From: Proteobacteria bacterium ST_bin14
GTDB taxonomy: Bacteria > Pseudomonadota > Alphaproteobacteria > Sphingomonadales > Sphingomonadaceae
Reading direction: 5' to 3'
DNA length: 64,000 nucleotides
Assembly: GCA_002083655.1 (NCBI GenBank)
Contig: MSXR01000015.1
Span: 353 to 64,352 of the forward strand
Under the pieces are notes generated by a model, which was not told the origin of the DNA, did not search any database, and saw only the letters and a program-made list of their open reading frames with translations. A program made the translations under genes and the position numbers. Shown here piece by piece: positions 53,333 through 63,870 of the stretch (positions within the stretch are counted from its first letter, which is position 1; the number at the start of each line of letters is the position of its first letter).

Positions 53333-53486
53333 CCATCAAATTGGTCGTTTGATGGGTTCCCTGTACGGCGGCTGAGAGGCAGGCACGAGCCTGCGACCCG
53401 TTTGAACCTGATCCGGTTAGCACCGGCGGAGGGAGGGAGCGGCTTTCACCCGAAAACCGTGCCCCCGCTCCGATTTTATTGGAGCG
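53333..53486 (+). promoter_or_regulatory. TPP (thi-box) riboswitch of thiC with anti-SD expression platform
   Basis: The aptamer core is unmistakable: GGCTGAGAGG at 53370-53379, CGACCC at 53394-53399, GAACCTGATC at 53404-53413 and CACCGGCGGAGGGAGG at 53421-53436. P1 can pair TCCCT (53358-53362) with AGGGA (53430-53434). CCGCTCC (53465-53471) can pair with GGAGCGG (53436-53442) or with GGAGCG (53481-53486), the thiC ribosome-binding site, giving a translational switch. A hairpin CCATCAAA/TTTGATGG (53333-53355) precedes it. The usual action is repression of thiC when TPP is abundant. Confidence 0.95.
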
Positions 53487-53493
53487 ATGATCA

Positions 53494-55407
<1,914 letters not shown>

Positions 55408-55657
55408 GCGACTCAATCATTACGCGCGGCCCCAATACATCACTTCAGTCTTGGCCGACCGCCACCGGTGGGATCAAGGCGATCAAGAACGTCGGCCTAT
55501 TTGATATTCTTCGTTTTTCACTACAGGTGAAGGGCGTCCGGATGTTAATTGCCACCAAGCTCGGCGTATTGAACATTTGATCCTCTTGGATCGACGCGTT
55601 GGCGTTCAGTTGTTTCGCAGTGCTAGCGTAATTTTATAGGCGTGACCGGGAGGCGAC
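55408..55657. other. Non-coding spacer between thiC and the nuclease-like gene
   Basis: About 250 bases with no convincing gene, RNA or terminator. Base composition becomes less GC-rich towards the right end, consistent with the boundary of an acquired segment. No att-like repeat or mobility gene was seen. Confidence 0.5.
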
Positions 55658-56500
55658 ATGTTCAAACGCGGGCTTGCAGGGATATCCAAATTCCACAAAA
55701 GCCATCGTTATCCCGTGGCAGTTATCGCCGTATTGGGATTTGGTGGGTTTGTTTTAGACTATTGTTGGAAGCCGATTTCCACAGTCGGACTGATCCTGCT
55801 TGGCTTGGCGGCTTCTCCTTGGCTCATGAGAGTCATTCGAGTGAAGAAGGGCACGTTGGCAGGCTGGGAGATCGAACTAGGCTACCCTAGCGCTCCGATG
55901 GAGACCGGTGAACGTCTTGCGGAGGAGCTCAGAGAGGAGGCTGATGCACCCTTGGTCGAGCCGGGACCAACTTCTGCCGCCGAACCAGAGACGGATGAGT
56001 TGCCGCCTGAGGGCAAATCTGACCCGCCTCCGTCTGAAGAGCCTTCTCCCGCATCCCATGTTAAAGATACACGTTTCCAAGATCGAAATGCGCAAATTGC
56101 ACGTGCCTATATGATCGAAGGTCTGGTTTTTCAAGAATTGCAACGCGAGTTAGGCGGAACTATTCAAAGACAAGTCAAGATCGGACAATTTGCTATTGAC
56201 GGAATTGTTTTTGGCCCAAGCGGCCCGGTTGCTGTTGAGGTAAAGATAGTTTCGACAGGTCGATCTTTTAGAAATAGACTAATAGTGTCTACTGCTCAAT
56301 TAGCGAGTATTTCTTCTGTTGGAGGGCAAAGATTTAGCAACTTGAGGCCGTTGCTCGCCATAGTTGTAGAAAATATGGAAGGGGCTTCCGATAATTGGCG
56401 GCGCCGTCTAAGGGAGTTTCAGGGTGAATTCCCAAAAATAGAAGTTAGACTCTTTTCCTCAGAGGGGCTTTTGAAGAAATATGGTTTGAGCGAGTCTTAG
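55658..56500 (+). CDS. Membrane-anchored protein with PD-(D/E)XK nuclease-like domain
   Basis: The 280-residue product has two TM helices (about 18-58), an acidic, Pro/Glu-rich linker (about 85-140) and a C-terminal domain with a nuclease-type core. Asp181 (AIDGIV), Glu194 and Lys196 (VAVEVK) form a D-x12-E-x-K motif on two beta strands, preceded by a helix with Glu (EGLVFQELQREL). This matches restriction-endonuclease-like proteins. The 3' half is clearly more AT-rich and uses different codons from its neighbours, suggesting horizontal transfer. A defence or DNA-processing role is inference. Confidence 0.75.
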   Translation: MFKRGLAGISKFHKSHRYPVAVIAVLGFGGFVLDYCWKPISTVGLILLGLAASPWLMRVIRVKKGTLAGWEIELGYPSAPMETGERLAEELREEADAPLVEPGPTSAAEPETDELPPEGKSDPPPSEEPSPASHVKDTRFQDRNAQIARAYMIEGLVFQELQRELGGTIQRQVKIGQFAIDGIVFGPSGPVAVEVKIVSTGRSFRNRLIVSTAQLASISSVGGQRFSNLRPLLAIVVENMEGASDNWRRRLREFQGEFPKIEVRLFSSEGLLKKYGLSES

Positions 56501-56534
56501 CTTTCTCGACCACTTCCGGCACATTATACTGAAT

Positions 56535-56801
56535 TTAATAATGATACCGGCACTGCGCTATCTGCAGCGTTTGCGCATCCCCGCTGCCCGCCACCCGGTA
56601 CACCAGCCGATGCTCATGGCTGATCCGTCGCGACCACCAGCCTGACAGATTTCCGCCGAGCGGTTCCGGCTTGCCCGTCCCCTTGAACGGATGGCGGCGG
56701 CATTCCTCGATCAGGGTGTGGAGCTTGTCGAGCGTCTTGGCTTCATGCTCCTGCCAGTGGCGGTAATCTTCCCATGCCGTCGGCCAGAACGCGACGTTCA
56801 C
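56535..56801 (-). CDS. yoeB: Txe/YoeB family toxin
   Basis: An 88-residue ribosome-dependent mRNA endonuclease. It shows NVAFWPTAWEDYRHWQ at the start, the GxPEPL segment KGTGKPEPLGGNLSGWWSRRI, SHEHRLVYRV and the C-terminal CRYHY with the catalytic His-Tyr pair. GTG at 56801 overlaps the antitoxin stop (GTGA), so synthesis is coupled; a reading extended to 56915 is antitoxin overlap and not real. Confidence 0.92.
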   Translation of the reverse strand: MNVAFWPTAWEDYRHWQEHEAKTLDKLHTLIEECRRHPFKGTGKPEPLGGNLSGWWSRRISHEHRLVYRVAGSGDAQTLQIAQCRYHY

Positions 56802-57046
56802 GGAAAAGGCACGGCCTCTGCCTCGCCCGCTTCGAAGCCGCGCACAGCCTCCAGCAAGCGATCGGCATTTTTCGGCGAGCGCAGCAGGTACAGCGTCTCC
56901 TCGATCGACGCCCATTCGCTTGCAGACACCAGCACCGCGCCCTCGCCGCGCTGGCGCGTAATGGCCAAGGGCGCGCGGTCGGCAACGACCTTGTCGATCA
57001 TCGCTTTCAGATTCTCTCGCGCTTCGGAATAGGATACGGCTTGCAT
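56798..57046 (-). CDS. Phd/YefM family antitoxin
   Basis: The 82-residue protein starts MQAVSYSEARENLKAMIDKV, the classic YefM DNA-binding domain, and continues with SASEWASIEETLYLLRSP, the toxin-binding helix. It neutralises the YoeB toxin and represses its own operon. Its ATG is only a few bases from the predicted -10 box, suggesting a leaderless transcript. Confidence 0.92.
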   Translation of the reverse strand: MQAVSYSEARENLKAMIDKVVADRAPLAITRQRGEGAVLVSASEWASIEETLYLLRSPKNADRLLEAVRGFEAGEAEAVPFP

Positions 57047-57052
57047 CGGATT

Positions 57053-57081
57053 AATATGGACAAAGTTCTGTACAATGTCAA
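57053..57081 (-). promoter_or_regulatory. Promoter/operator of the antitoxin-toxin operon
   Basis: On the minus strand TTGACA (57081-57076), a 17-base spacer and CATATT (57058-57053) form a good sigma-70-like promoter. Transcription would begin at about 57047, at or next to the antitoxin ATG. The spacer holds TTGTACA-like symmetry suited to autoregulation. The -10 assignment could also be TATTAA. Confidence 0.65.
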
Positions 57082-57245
57082 TCTAAGGGCCAGGGTTACG
57101 GTGACAGTGCTTTAAATACACCAATGCTCACCGATAAACCTCCCGCTCCCCCTCCACTCGCGCCACACCCGGCAATCGCCGATCCGCCAGCGCCGCTATC
57201 CCGCATGTTCGCCCGGTCAGTCCGCCATTCAAAACGCACCGCCCA

Positions 57246-58511
57246 TCATCCGGTCTGTGCCTCGAACAACAGGTCTTCGGGGGTGATGGGTGCGGGCGCG
57301 GCGCGGGCGGATAGGGTGGCGGTGACGGCCAGGTCCATCGTCACATTGCCCAATGTCCGCATGATATCGGGAAACGTCTCTATCGCGACGAGCAGGCCGA
57401 GCGGGGCGATGGGCACGCCCATTGCCGCTGCAATGGGGGCGATTGAGCTGATAAAGCTGATCGACCCCGGCAGGCTTACCGCACCCAGCGTGGTGATGGA
57501 CGCCACGGCCACGCCCGCTGCCAGATTCTGCCACGTCAGCGGCACGCCAAACAATATCGCCACATAAATGGCGACGGCCAGGTTCATCGCCGGGCCCGTC
57601 GCCCGGAACACCGCGACCGCGAGCGGCAGGATGACGCCCGAATGCTGGGTGTGGACGCCAATCTGTTCCGCGCCGCGCAGCATGGCGGGCAGTGATGCGA
57701 GCGATGATTGTGTGCTGATCGCCACAGCCTGGGCCGACGCGGTGGCGCGGGCGAATGTGATGATCGATATCCGCCCGCCAATCGCGCCAATGAAGAAGGA
57801 TGCGATCCACAACACCGTGCCAACGCTGGTCACGATCAGCACATAATGAAGCAACGCGCCAAATGCCTCACCGCCGGCCTTTGCGCCGACCAGAAACGCC
57901 AGCGCGAACACGCCGATCGGCCCCAGCCACAGCACCCAGCCAATCACCACGATCATCGCATCGGCCACCGCGCGGAAAAAACTGACGAGCAGGTCGCGCT
58001 GCGGCTTGGCGAGCCGGGTGATGGCAAAGGCAAAGGCCAAAGTGAAGACGATCAGCGGCAGGAAAGCATTATTCGCCGCCGCCGTTACCGGGTTGCTGGG
58101 CACGATTGCCGCCAGAAAATCGCCAAAGGGCGGCACGTCGCCCACCGCCTGTACATCGGGCAGCGATGCCTTCAGCGCAGCGCCCGCGCCGGGATCAATC
58201 GGCCATACCGACAGCAGGAACGGCGTGAGCACGGCAGACAGGATGGCGCCGGTCCACAGCAGCACCATGAACAAGATCATCGCCCGCGTGGTGAGTTGGC
58301 CCGCGCGCGCCGCATCCGCCGTGGCGGCAATGCCGATCACCAGCAGCGAGACGACCAACGGCACGATCGTCATCTGCAATCCGTTCAGCCAGGCGGTGCC
58401 AATCGGTTGTGCGATGACGATGCCGGTGGCCGCAAAGCCCTGGCTCGCCGCCACGATGCCCAGGGCCAGCCCGACCACCAGCGCGAGTAAAATTCGGGTT
58501 GCTTGCGACAT
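57246..58511 (-). CDS. Dicarboxylate/amino acid:cation symporter (DAACS family)
   Basis: The 421-residue protein has eight to ten TM helices and DAACS signatures: the Ser-rich STQSSLASLPAML hairpin and the GAVSLPGSISFIS segment corresponding to re-entrant loop HP2. It would take up glutamate, aspartate or C4-dicarboxylates with Na+ or H+. The symbol (gltP or dctA) cannot be chosen from sequence alone. It is divergent from glmM. Confidence 0.92.
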   Translation of the reverse strand: MSQATRILLALVVGLALGIVAASQGFAATGIVIAQPIGTAWLNGLQMTIVPLVVSLLVIGIAATADAARAGQLTTRAMILFMVLLWTGAILSAVLTPFLLSVWPIDPGAGAALKASLPDVQAVGDVPPFGDFLAAIVPSNPVTAAANNAFLPLIVFTLAFAFAITRLAKPQRDLLVSFFRAVADAMIVVIGWVLWLGPIGVFALAFLVGAKAGGEAFGALLHYVLIVTSVGTVLWIASFFIGAIGGRISIITFARATASAQAVAISTQSSLASLPAMLRGAEQIGVHTQHSGVILPLAVAVFRATGPAMNLAVAIYVAILFGVPLTWQNLAAGVAVASITTLGAVSLPGSISFISSIAPIAAAMGVPIAPLGLLVAIETFPDIMRTLGNVTMDLAVTATLSARAAPAPITPEDLLFEAQTG

Positions 58512-58571
58512 GCTCGATTATCTCTCCTGGCGGCGCTACACCTGCTGCCATAACGAATTGGGCGGACCTGC

Positions 58572-59912
58572 ATGGCAAGAAAATATTTCGGCACTGATGG
58601 CATTCGCGGCAAAACCAATCAAATGCCGATGACAGCGGCGATGGCGATGAAGGTTGGCATGGCCGCGGGCGCGCATTTCCGCCGGGGGGATCACCGCCAC
58701 CGCGTGGTGATTGGCAAGGATACCCGCCTGTCGGGCTATATGATCGAATCGGCGATGGTGGCGGGCTTTACCAGCGTGGGGATGGACGTGGTGCTGGTTG
58801 GCCCCATGCCAACACCGGCGGTGGCGATGCTGACGCATTCGATGCGCGCCGATATGGGCGTGATGATTTCCGCCAGCCACAATCCGTTTTTTGATAATGG
58901 CATCAAGCTGTTCGGGCCGGATGGCTATAAGCTGTCCGACACTGATGAAATGGCGATTGAGGCGCTGATTGACGGCGATATCGCGCTGAGCCCGTCGACG
59001 GAAATCGGCCGGGCGCGCCGCGTGGAGGATGCGCGTGGGCGCTACATCCATTTCGCCAAATCTACCTTCCCCAGCGAGTTGCGGCTTGATGGCATGCGGA
59101 TCGTGATCGATTGCGCCAATGGGGCGGCGTATCAGGTCGCCCCATCGGCTTTGTGGGAATTGGGGGCCGATGTTGTCGCAATCGGGGTAGAACCCAATGG
59201 CAAGAACATTAATTCCGGCGTTGGTTCCACCGCGCCTGATCTGTTGCGTGAAACCGTGGTTGCCAGCGGCGCGGCACTGGGCATTGCGCTCGACGGTGAT
59301 GCTGATCGGCTGATCGTGGTCGATGAACTGGGCCGGGTGGTTGACGGCGATCAGTTGATGGCGGTGATCGCCAGCGGCTGGGCGCGCCAGGGCAAGCTGG
59401 TCGGCGGGGCACTGGTGACGACGGTCATGTCCAATCTGGGGCTGGAACGCCATCTGGCCGGGCAGGGCATCGGCATGCTGCGTACCAAGGTGGGCGATCG
59501 CTATGTGCTGGAGGCGATGCGGGAAAAGGGCATCAACGTGGGTGGCGAGCAATCAGGCCATATCATCCTGTCTGACTATGCAACCACCGGCGACGGGCTG
59601 GTCGCGGCCCTTCAGGTGCTGGGCGAATTGGTGACGGCGGGTGCACCCGCGAGCGAATTCCTGCACCGGTTTGAACCCCTGCCGCAGTTGCTGAAGAACG
59701 TGCGCTTTGCTGGCGGCAAACCGCTGGAGGCCGAGAGTGTGAGGGCGGTGATTGCGGAGGCGGAGGCCGAGCTGAACGGCAGCGGCAGGCTGGTGATCCG
59801 CCCGTCGGGCACTGAACCCGTCATCCGGGTGATGGCGGAGGGCGATGACGGGGATCAGGTAACCCGGCTGGTCGACCGGATTTGCGACGCCGTGCAGAAG
59901 GCGGCGGCGTGA
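58572..59912 (+). CDS. glmM: Phosphoglucosamine mutase
   Basis: GlmM converts glucosamine-6-phosphate to glucosamine-1-phosphate for UDP-GlcNAc synthesis. The 446-residue protein has the FGTDGIRG start, the phosphoserine motif ISASHNP with Ser102 at the same position as in E. coli, the metal-binding DGDADR loop and the GEQSGH motif. It leads a tightly overlapping series with DUF1272, thiD and rnhB. Confidence 0.98.
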   Translation: MARKYFGTDGIRGKTNQMPMTAAMAMKVGMAAGAHFRRGDHRHRVVIGKDTRLSGYMIESAMVAGFTSVGMDVVLVGPMPTPAVAMLTHSMRADMGVMISASHNPFFDNGIKLFGPDGYKLSDTDEMAIEALIDGDIALSPSTEIGRARRVEDARGRYIHFAKSTFPSELRLDGMRIVIDCANGAAYQVAPSALWELGADVVAIGVEPNGKNINSGVGSTAPDLLRETVVASGAALGIALDGDADRLIVVDELGRVVDGDQLMAVIASGWARQGKLVGGALVTTVMSNLGLERHLAGQGIGMLRTKVGDRYVLEAMREKGINVGGEQSGHIILSDYATTGDGLVAALQVLGELVTAGAPASEFLHRFEPLPQLLKNVRFAGGKPLEAESVRAVIAEAEAELNGSGRLVIRPSGTEPVIRVMAEGDDGDQVTRLVDRICDAVQKAAA

Positions 59913-60136
59913 TGCTCGACATGCGCCCTGATTGCGAGAAATGCGGTGCTGATCTGCCTGCCGACGCACCCGGCGCGTTCATCTGTTCGTTCGAATGCAC
60001 TTTCTGCGCGGACTGCGCCGATGCGCTGGATGAGCGCTGCCCCAATTGCGGTGGCGAGCTGATGGACCGCCCCACCCGCACCGGCGCGTCGTTGAAGAAG
60101 TTCCCGGCAAGCAGCGCGCGCAAATTCGCATCGTGA
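59912..60136 (+). CDS. DUF1272 Cys-rich zinc-binding protein
   Basis: The 74-residue protein has four Cys pairs: CEKC, CSFEC, CADC and CPNC, typical of DUF1272 and likely binding two zinc ions. The start is ATG at 59912, overlapping the glmM stop by one base (TGATG); a reading from 59882 lies in glmM. The stop overlaps thiD as GTGA. Function unknown. Confidence 0.88.
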   Translation: MLDMRPDCEKCGADLPADAPGAFICSFECTFCADCADALDERCPNCGGELMDRPTRTGASLKKFPASSARKFAS

Positions 60137-60918
60137 CGCCGCGCATTTTGATCATCGCCGGGTCTGATTCGGGCGGCGGGGCGGGCATTCAGGCCGATAT
60201 CAAGACGGTGACGATGCTTGGCGGGCATGCGATGACTGCGGTCACGGCGATTACCGCCCAAAACACCTTGGGGGTGCAGGCGGTGATGCCGGTGCCGACC
60301 GAGATGGTGATCGCGCAGATCCAATCGGTGGCTGAGGATATCGGAGTCGATGCGGTGAAGATCGGGATGATCGGATCGGCGGAGACGGCCCATGCGGTGG
60401 CGGACTGGCTCACTGCGCTTGATGTACCGATCGTATTCGACCCTGTGATGATCGCGACCAGTGGTTCGGCGCTGGCAGATGCCGATACGATTGCCGCCTT
60501 TGGCCGGCTGATGTCGCTTGCGTCGGTCGTCACCCCGAACATTCCCGAGCTGGAGGCGCTTGGTGGCGAAGCGGCGGTGCTTGCCCATGGCTGCCATCTC
60601 GTCGCCAAGGGCGGGCATGCCCATGGTAACCTGATCGTGGACCGGCTGCTTTCGCCTTCTGGTCCGCTTGCCGAATTGCGCGGCAAGCGGATCGACACCA
60701 CCGATACCCATGGCACCGGCTGCACCTTTGCCAGCGCGCTCGTATGTGGATTGGGTCAGGGAATGCCGATTGTCGCCGCCTTCACCCGCGCCGTCCGCTT
60801 TGTCAGGATCGCACTTCTGTCCGCACCCGGGCTGGGCCAGGGGCATGGCCCGATGGGCCATCATCTCGGCGTCATACCGTTCGATGAGCTTGAGGGCGGA
60901 GACGGAGAAGAAGAATGA
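60133..60918 (+). CDS. thiD: Hydroxymethylpyrimidine/phosphomethylpyrimidine kinase
   Basis: ThiD phosphorylates HMP to HMP-PP for thiamin synthesis. The 261-residue ribokinase-fold protein has AGSDSGGGAGIQADIKT at the start and the DTHGTGCTFASAL anion hole with catalytic Asp/Gly near the end. The GTG start overlaps DUF1272. It is not preceded by a riboswitch, unlike thiC. Confidence 0.96.
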   Translation: MTPRILIIAGSDSGGGAGIQADIKTVTMLGGHAMTAVTAITAQNTLGVQAVMPVPTEMVIAQIQSVAEDIGVDAVKIGMIGSAETAHAVADWLTALDVPIVFDPVMIATSGSALADADTIAAFGRLMSLASVVTPNIPELEALGGEAAVLAHGCHLVAKGGHAHGNLIVDRLLSPSGPLAELRGKRIDTTDTHGTGCTFASALVCGLGQGMPIVAAFTRAVRFVRIALLSAPGLGQGHGPMGHHLGVIPFDELEGGDGEEE

Positions 60919-61484
60919 TCGCCGGCGTTGATGAGGCCGGACGTGGGCCGCTGGCAGGGCCTGTCGTGGCGGCGGCGGTTATCTTATGCGCTGAGGGTAT
61001 TGCGGGGCTGAACGATAGCAAAAAGCTGAGCGCACCGCGCCGCGAGCTGTTGTTCGCGCAGATCAACGCGCGCTGCACCGTTGGTGTCGGCATGGCCAGC
61101 GTGGAGGAGATCGACCGGCTCAATATTTTATGGGCAACGATGCTGGCAATGGAGCGCGCGGTTGCGGCGCTGGGCGTTGCGGTGAGCGAGGTGCTGGTCG
61201 ACGGCAATCGCTGCCCCAAATGGCGCTGGCCATCGCGTGCGATCATTGGCGGCGATGCGATTGAGCCGTGCATTTCGGCCGCGTCGATCATCGCAAAAGT
61301 GACGCGCGACCGAATGATGATCGAAGCGGATCGAGTGCATCCTGGCTATGGCTGGGCATCGAACAAAGGGTATGGCGCGGCGGTGCATATGGCTGCGCTC
61401 GAGCGTTTGGGGCCGACGCCAATGCACCGGCGATCATTCGCGCCAGTGGCCCGCGCTTTTTTACTGCAGTCGTCGGTGGGGTGA
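60915..61484 (+). CDS. rnhB: Ribonuclease HII
   Basis: RnhB removes ribonucleotides from DNA and RNA in hybrids. The 189-residue protein has the GVDEAGRGPLAGPV motif with the catalytic Asp-Glu pair, LNDSKKLS and the ASIIAKVTRDRMM motif. The ATG overlaps the thiD stop. It is followed by the ccrM regulatory region, as in several alphaproteobacteria. Confidence 0.97.
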   Translation: MIAGVDEAGRGPLAGPVVAAAVILCAEGIAGLNDSKKLSAPRRELLFAQINARCTVGVGMASVEEIDRLNILWATMLAMERAVAALGVAVSEVLVDGNRCPKWRWPSRAIIGGDAIEPCISAASIIAKVTRDRMMIEADRVHPGYGWASNKGYGAAVHMAALERLGPTPMHRRSFAPVARAFLLQSSVG

Positions 61485-61513
61485 GTCTTTTGCGCAACAC
61501 CACCATTACTTGC

Positions 61514-61603
61514 GATTCCACCAGTGGATCGACTCAATATATCGTTGCGATCCTAAAATGTTCCGCCGCGTTAACCATTTACTAACTGGAATCGTTAACC
61601 ATT
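61514..61603 (+). promoter_or_regulatory. ccrM control region: GANTC sites and CtrA-like boxes
   Basis: Three CcrM target sites occur: GATTC (61514-61518), GACTC (61531-61535) and GAATC (61589-61593). TTAACCATTTACTAAC (61571-61586) matches the CtrA consensus TTAA-N7-TTAAC with one mismatch. GTTAACCATT is repeated at 61570-61579 and 61594-61603. In Caulobacter the ccrM promoter is activated by CtrA and repressed by full methylation of its GANTC sites. Confidence 0.75.
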
Positions 61604-61658
61604 GTTTTCTTGACGGGCAGGCCATCTTGCGTGCCGATAGGCGTCAAGCAATGCGGGG

Positions 61659-62798
61659 ATGGCGATGATGGGCGTTTTGGAAAAGGTCAGGGCGCGACGT
61701 GCGCCAGTGGTGGTGGCCGATGCCGATCTGCCGCTGGATTCGATCATCATGGGTGATTGCATCGCCGCGATGCGGTCCCTTCCCGCCAAATCGGTCGACA
61801 TGATCTTTGCCGATCCGCCCTATAATCTGCAACTCGGCGGTGACTTGAGCCGCCCCGATGGCAGCCATGTCGATGCCGTGACAGATGACTGGGACAAGTT
61901 CGACAGCCTGAGCGCCTATGAAAAATTCACCCGCAATTGGTTGGCCGAAGCACGCCGTATTTTGAAGGACAATGGCACGATCTGGGTGATCGGCAGCTAT
62001 CACAATATCTTCAAGGTGGGCTCTGCCATCCAGGATTTGAACTTCTGGATTCTGAATGACATCATCTGGCGCAAATCAAATCCGATGCCCAATTTCAAGG
62101 GCACCCGCTTCACCAATGCCCATGAAACATTGATCTGGGCGTCAATGGGCGAAAAGGCGCGTTACACGTTTAATTATCGCAGCATGAAAACGCTGAATGA
62201 CGAGCTGCAAATGCGCAGCGACTGGGAATTTCCGGTGTGTGGCGGGCAGGAACGGCTGAAAAAAGGCGGCACAAAGGTGCACCCGACGCAAAAGCCCGAA
62301 GCGCTGATTTATCGCATCCTGCTGGCGTGCACCAAGCCCGGCGACGTCGTGCTCGATCCGTTTTTCGGCACCGGCACGACGGGAGCGGTGGCGAAGCGAC
62401 TGGGGCGGCGCTGGATCGGAATCGAGCGTGACCTGGGCTATTGTGACGCCGCGCTGGAACGGATCGCGGCGGCACTGCCGCTGGATGAATCCGCGCTGGT
62501 GACGATGCAGTCACCGCGCAGCGCGCCAAAGGTGGCGTTTGGCGTGCTGGTGGAAAACAACTATCTGACGCCTGGCCGGGTGCTGAGCGACGCCAAGCGA
62601 CGCCACCGCGCGCTAGTGCGCGCCGATGGCAGTCTGGAAAGCGTGTGCGGCGCGGTTGGCTCCATCCACAAGCTGGGCGCGATCCTGCAGGGCGCACCGG
62701 CGTGCAATGGCTGGACCTTTTGGCATTATGACACGCCCGATGGGCTGATGCCGATCGATGCATTGCGCAAAACCTATCTGCTCGCGACCCAGCCGTAA
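61659..62798 (+). CDS. ccrM: CcrM-type GANTC adenine-N6 DNA methyltransferase
   Basis: The 379-residue enzyme methylates the adenine of GANTC and gates cell-cycle gene expression in alphaproteobacteria. Visible features are SVDMIFADPPYNLQLGGDL (DPPY motif IV), HPTQKPEALIYRILLA and DPFFGTGTTGAVAK (SAM motif I), in the beta-class order, followed by the CcrM-specific C-terminal domain. Starts at 61659, 61665 or 61668 are possible; 61665 has the better-spaced GGGG. Confidence 0.96.
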   Translation: MAMMGVLEKVRARRAPVVVADADLPLDSIIMGDCIAAMRSLPAKSVDMIFADPPYNLQLGGDLSRPDGSHVDAVTDDWDKFDSLSAYEKFTRNWLAEARRILKDNGTIWVIGSYHNIFKVGSAIQDLNFWILNDIIWRKSNPMPNFKGTRFTNAHETLIWASMGEKARYTFNYRSMKTLNDELQMRSDWEFPVCGGQERLKKGGTKVHPTQKPEALIYRILLACTKPGDVVLDPFFGTGTTGAVAKRLGRRWIGIERDLGYCDAALERIAAALPLDESALVTMQSPRSAPKVAFGVLVENNYLTPGRVLSDAKRRHRALVRADGSLESVCGAVGSIHKLGAILQGAPACNGWTFWHYDTPDGLMPIDALRKTYLLATQP

Positions 62799-62803
62799 CG
62801 CGC

Positions 62804-63859
62804 ATGCACTTACGGCCGGTCCAGTTCGTCGACACGCCAATTGGGCGCGACGGCGATGTGGCGCGGCTGGCGGGCGCGATGCTGTGGTTTGCCGCTTATG
62901 AGGTAATTGCCGGCAAGCAGCGCCGAACCGTGGCCATTGCTGATGTAAACCAGGTGCTTGGGCAGGATGAAGCGGCGATGCGCATCCACCGCGCCATCAC
63001 CACGCCGCGCGCACCGCTGTTGCTGGGGGAGCGCGTGTTGCGGCTGGATCAGCCGCATGTCGCGGGGATATTGAACGTGACGCCTGACAGTTTTTCTGAT
63101 GGCGGCACGCTGGAAAATGATCCGGGCGCTGCCGCCGATGCAGGCTTTGACATGGCGGCAAAGGGCGCAAGCCTGATCGACCTTGGTGGCGAATCGACCC
63201 GGCCCGGCGCGAAGCCGGTTTGGGAAGGCGACGAAGTGGCCCGCGTGCTGCCCGTGGTTGAACGGCTCGTCAAAAGCGGCACAATCGTGTCGGTCGATAC
63301 CCGCAAAGCCACTGTGATGGACGCGGCACTGGCGGCGGGCGCCCACATCATCAACGACGTATCAGCTTTGCTGTGGGATGATCGCGCGCTGGAGGTTGTA
63401 GCGAAAGCGACTTGCCCGATCATCCTGATGCATTCCCCCGATCCGGCCAAGGGGCCGCATGGCGGCGCCGGATATGGCGACGTGCTGATCGAGGTTTATG
63501 ATTGGCTGGATGCGCGGATTGCCGCGGTGGTCGCGGCCGGCATCGACCGGGCACGGATCATCGTCGATCCCGGCATCGGCTTTGGCAAATCGCTCGCCGA
63601 TAATCTGGCGCTGCTGAACGGGCTGGCGATTTTCCATGGGCTTGGTTGCCCGATCATGCTGGGGGCAAGCCGCAAGCGATTGATTGGCGCGCTTTCCAAT
63701 GAGGCGCCGGTCGGTGAACGGCTGGGCGGCAGCATGGCGCTGGCGATGAAGGGTGCGGATGCCGGGGTGCAGTTTTTGCGCGTGCATGATGTGGCGGAAA
63801 CGGTGCAGGGAGTGCGCGTGTGGCGCGGGTGCAAGGATCAGGCGCTGGTTGGGCGATAA
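62804..63859 (+). CDS. folP: Dihydropteroate synthase
   Basis: FolP joins p-aminobenzoate and dihydropterin diphosphate in folate synthesis and is the sulfonamide target. The C-terminal 270 residues hold GILNVTPDSFSDGG, DLGGESTRPGA, IINDVSAL and GASRKRLIGAL. The N-terminal 80 residues (HLRPVQFVDTPIG onward) are an extension beyond the usual 280-residue family length. It starts five bases after the ccrM stop. Confidence 0.96.
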   Translation: MHLRPVQFVDTPIGRDGDVARLAGAMLWFAAYEVIAGKQRRTVAIADVNQVLGQDEAAMRIHRAITTPRAPLLLGERVLRLDQPHVAGILNVTPDSFSDGGTLENDPGAAADAGFDMAAKGASLIDLGGESTRPGAKPVWEGDEVARVLPVVERLVKSGTIVSVDTRKATVMDAALAAGAHIINDVSALLWDDRALEVVAKATCPIILMHSPDPAKGPHGGAGYGDVLIEVYDWLDARIAAVVAAGIDRARIIVDPGIGFGKSLADNLALLNGLAIFHGLGCPIMLGASRKRLIGALSNEAPVGERLGGSMALAMKGADAGVQFLRVHDVAETVQGVRVWRGCKDQALVGR

Positions 63860-63870
63860 CGGAGGCGGTG

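Noticed and set aside
57047..57245. Possible small gene between the antitoxin and symporter genes
   Set aside because: The open frames here are short, antisense extensions of the symporter region and have no ribosome-binding site.
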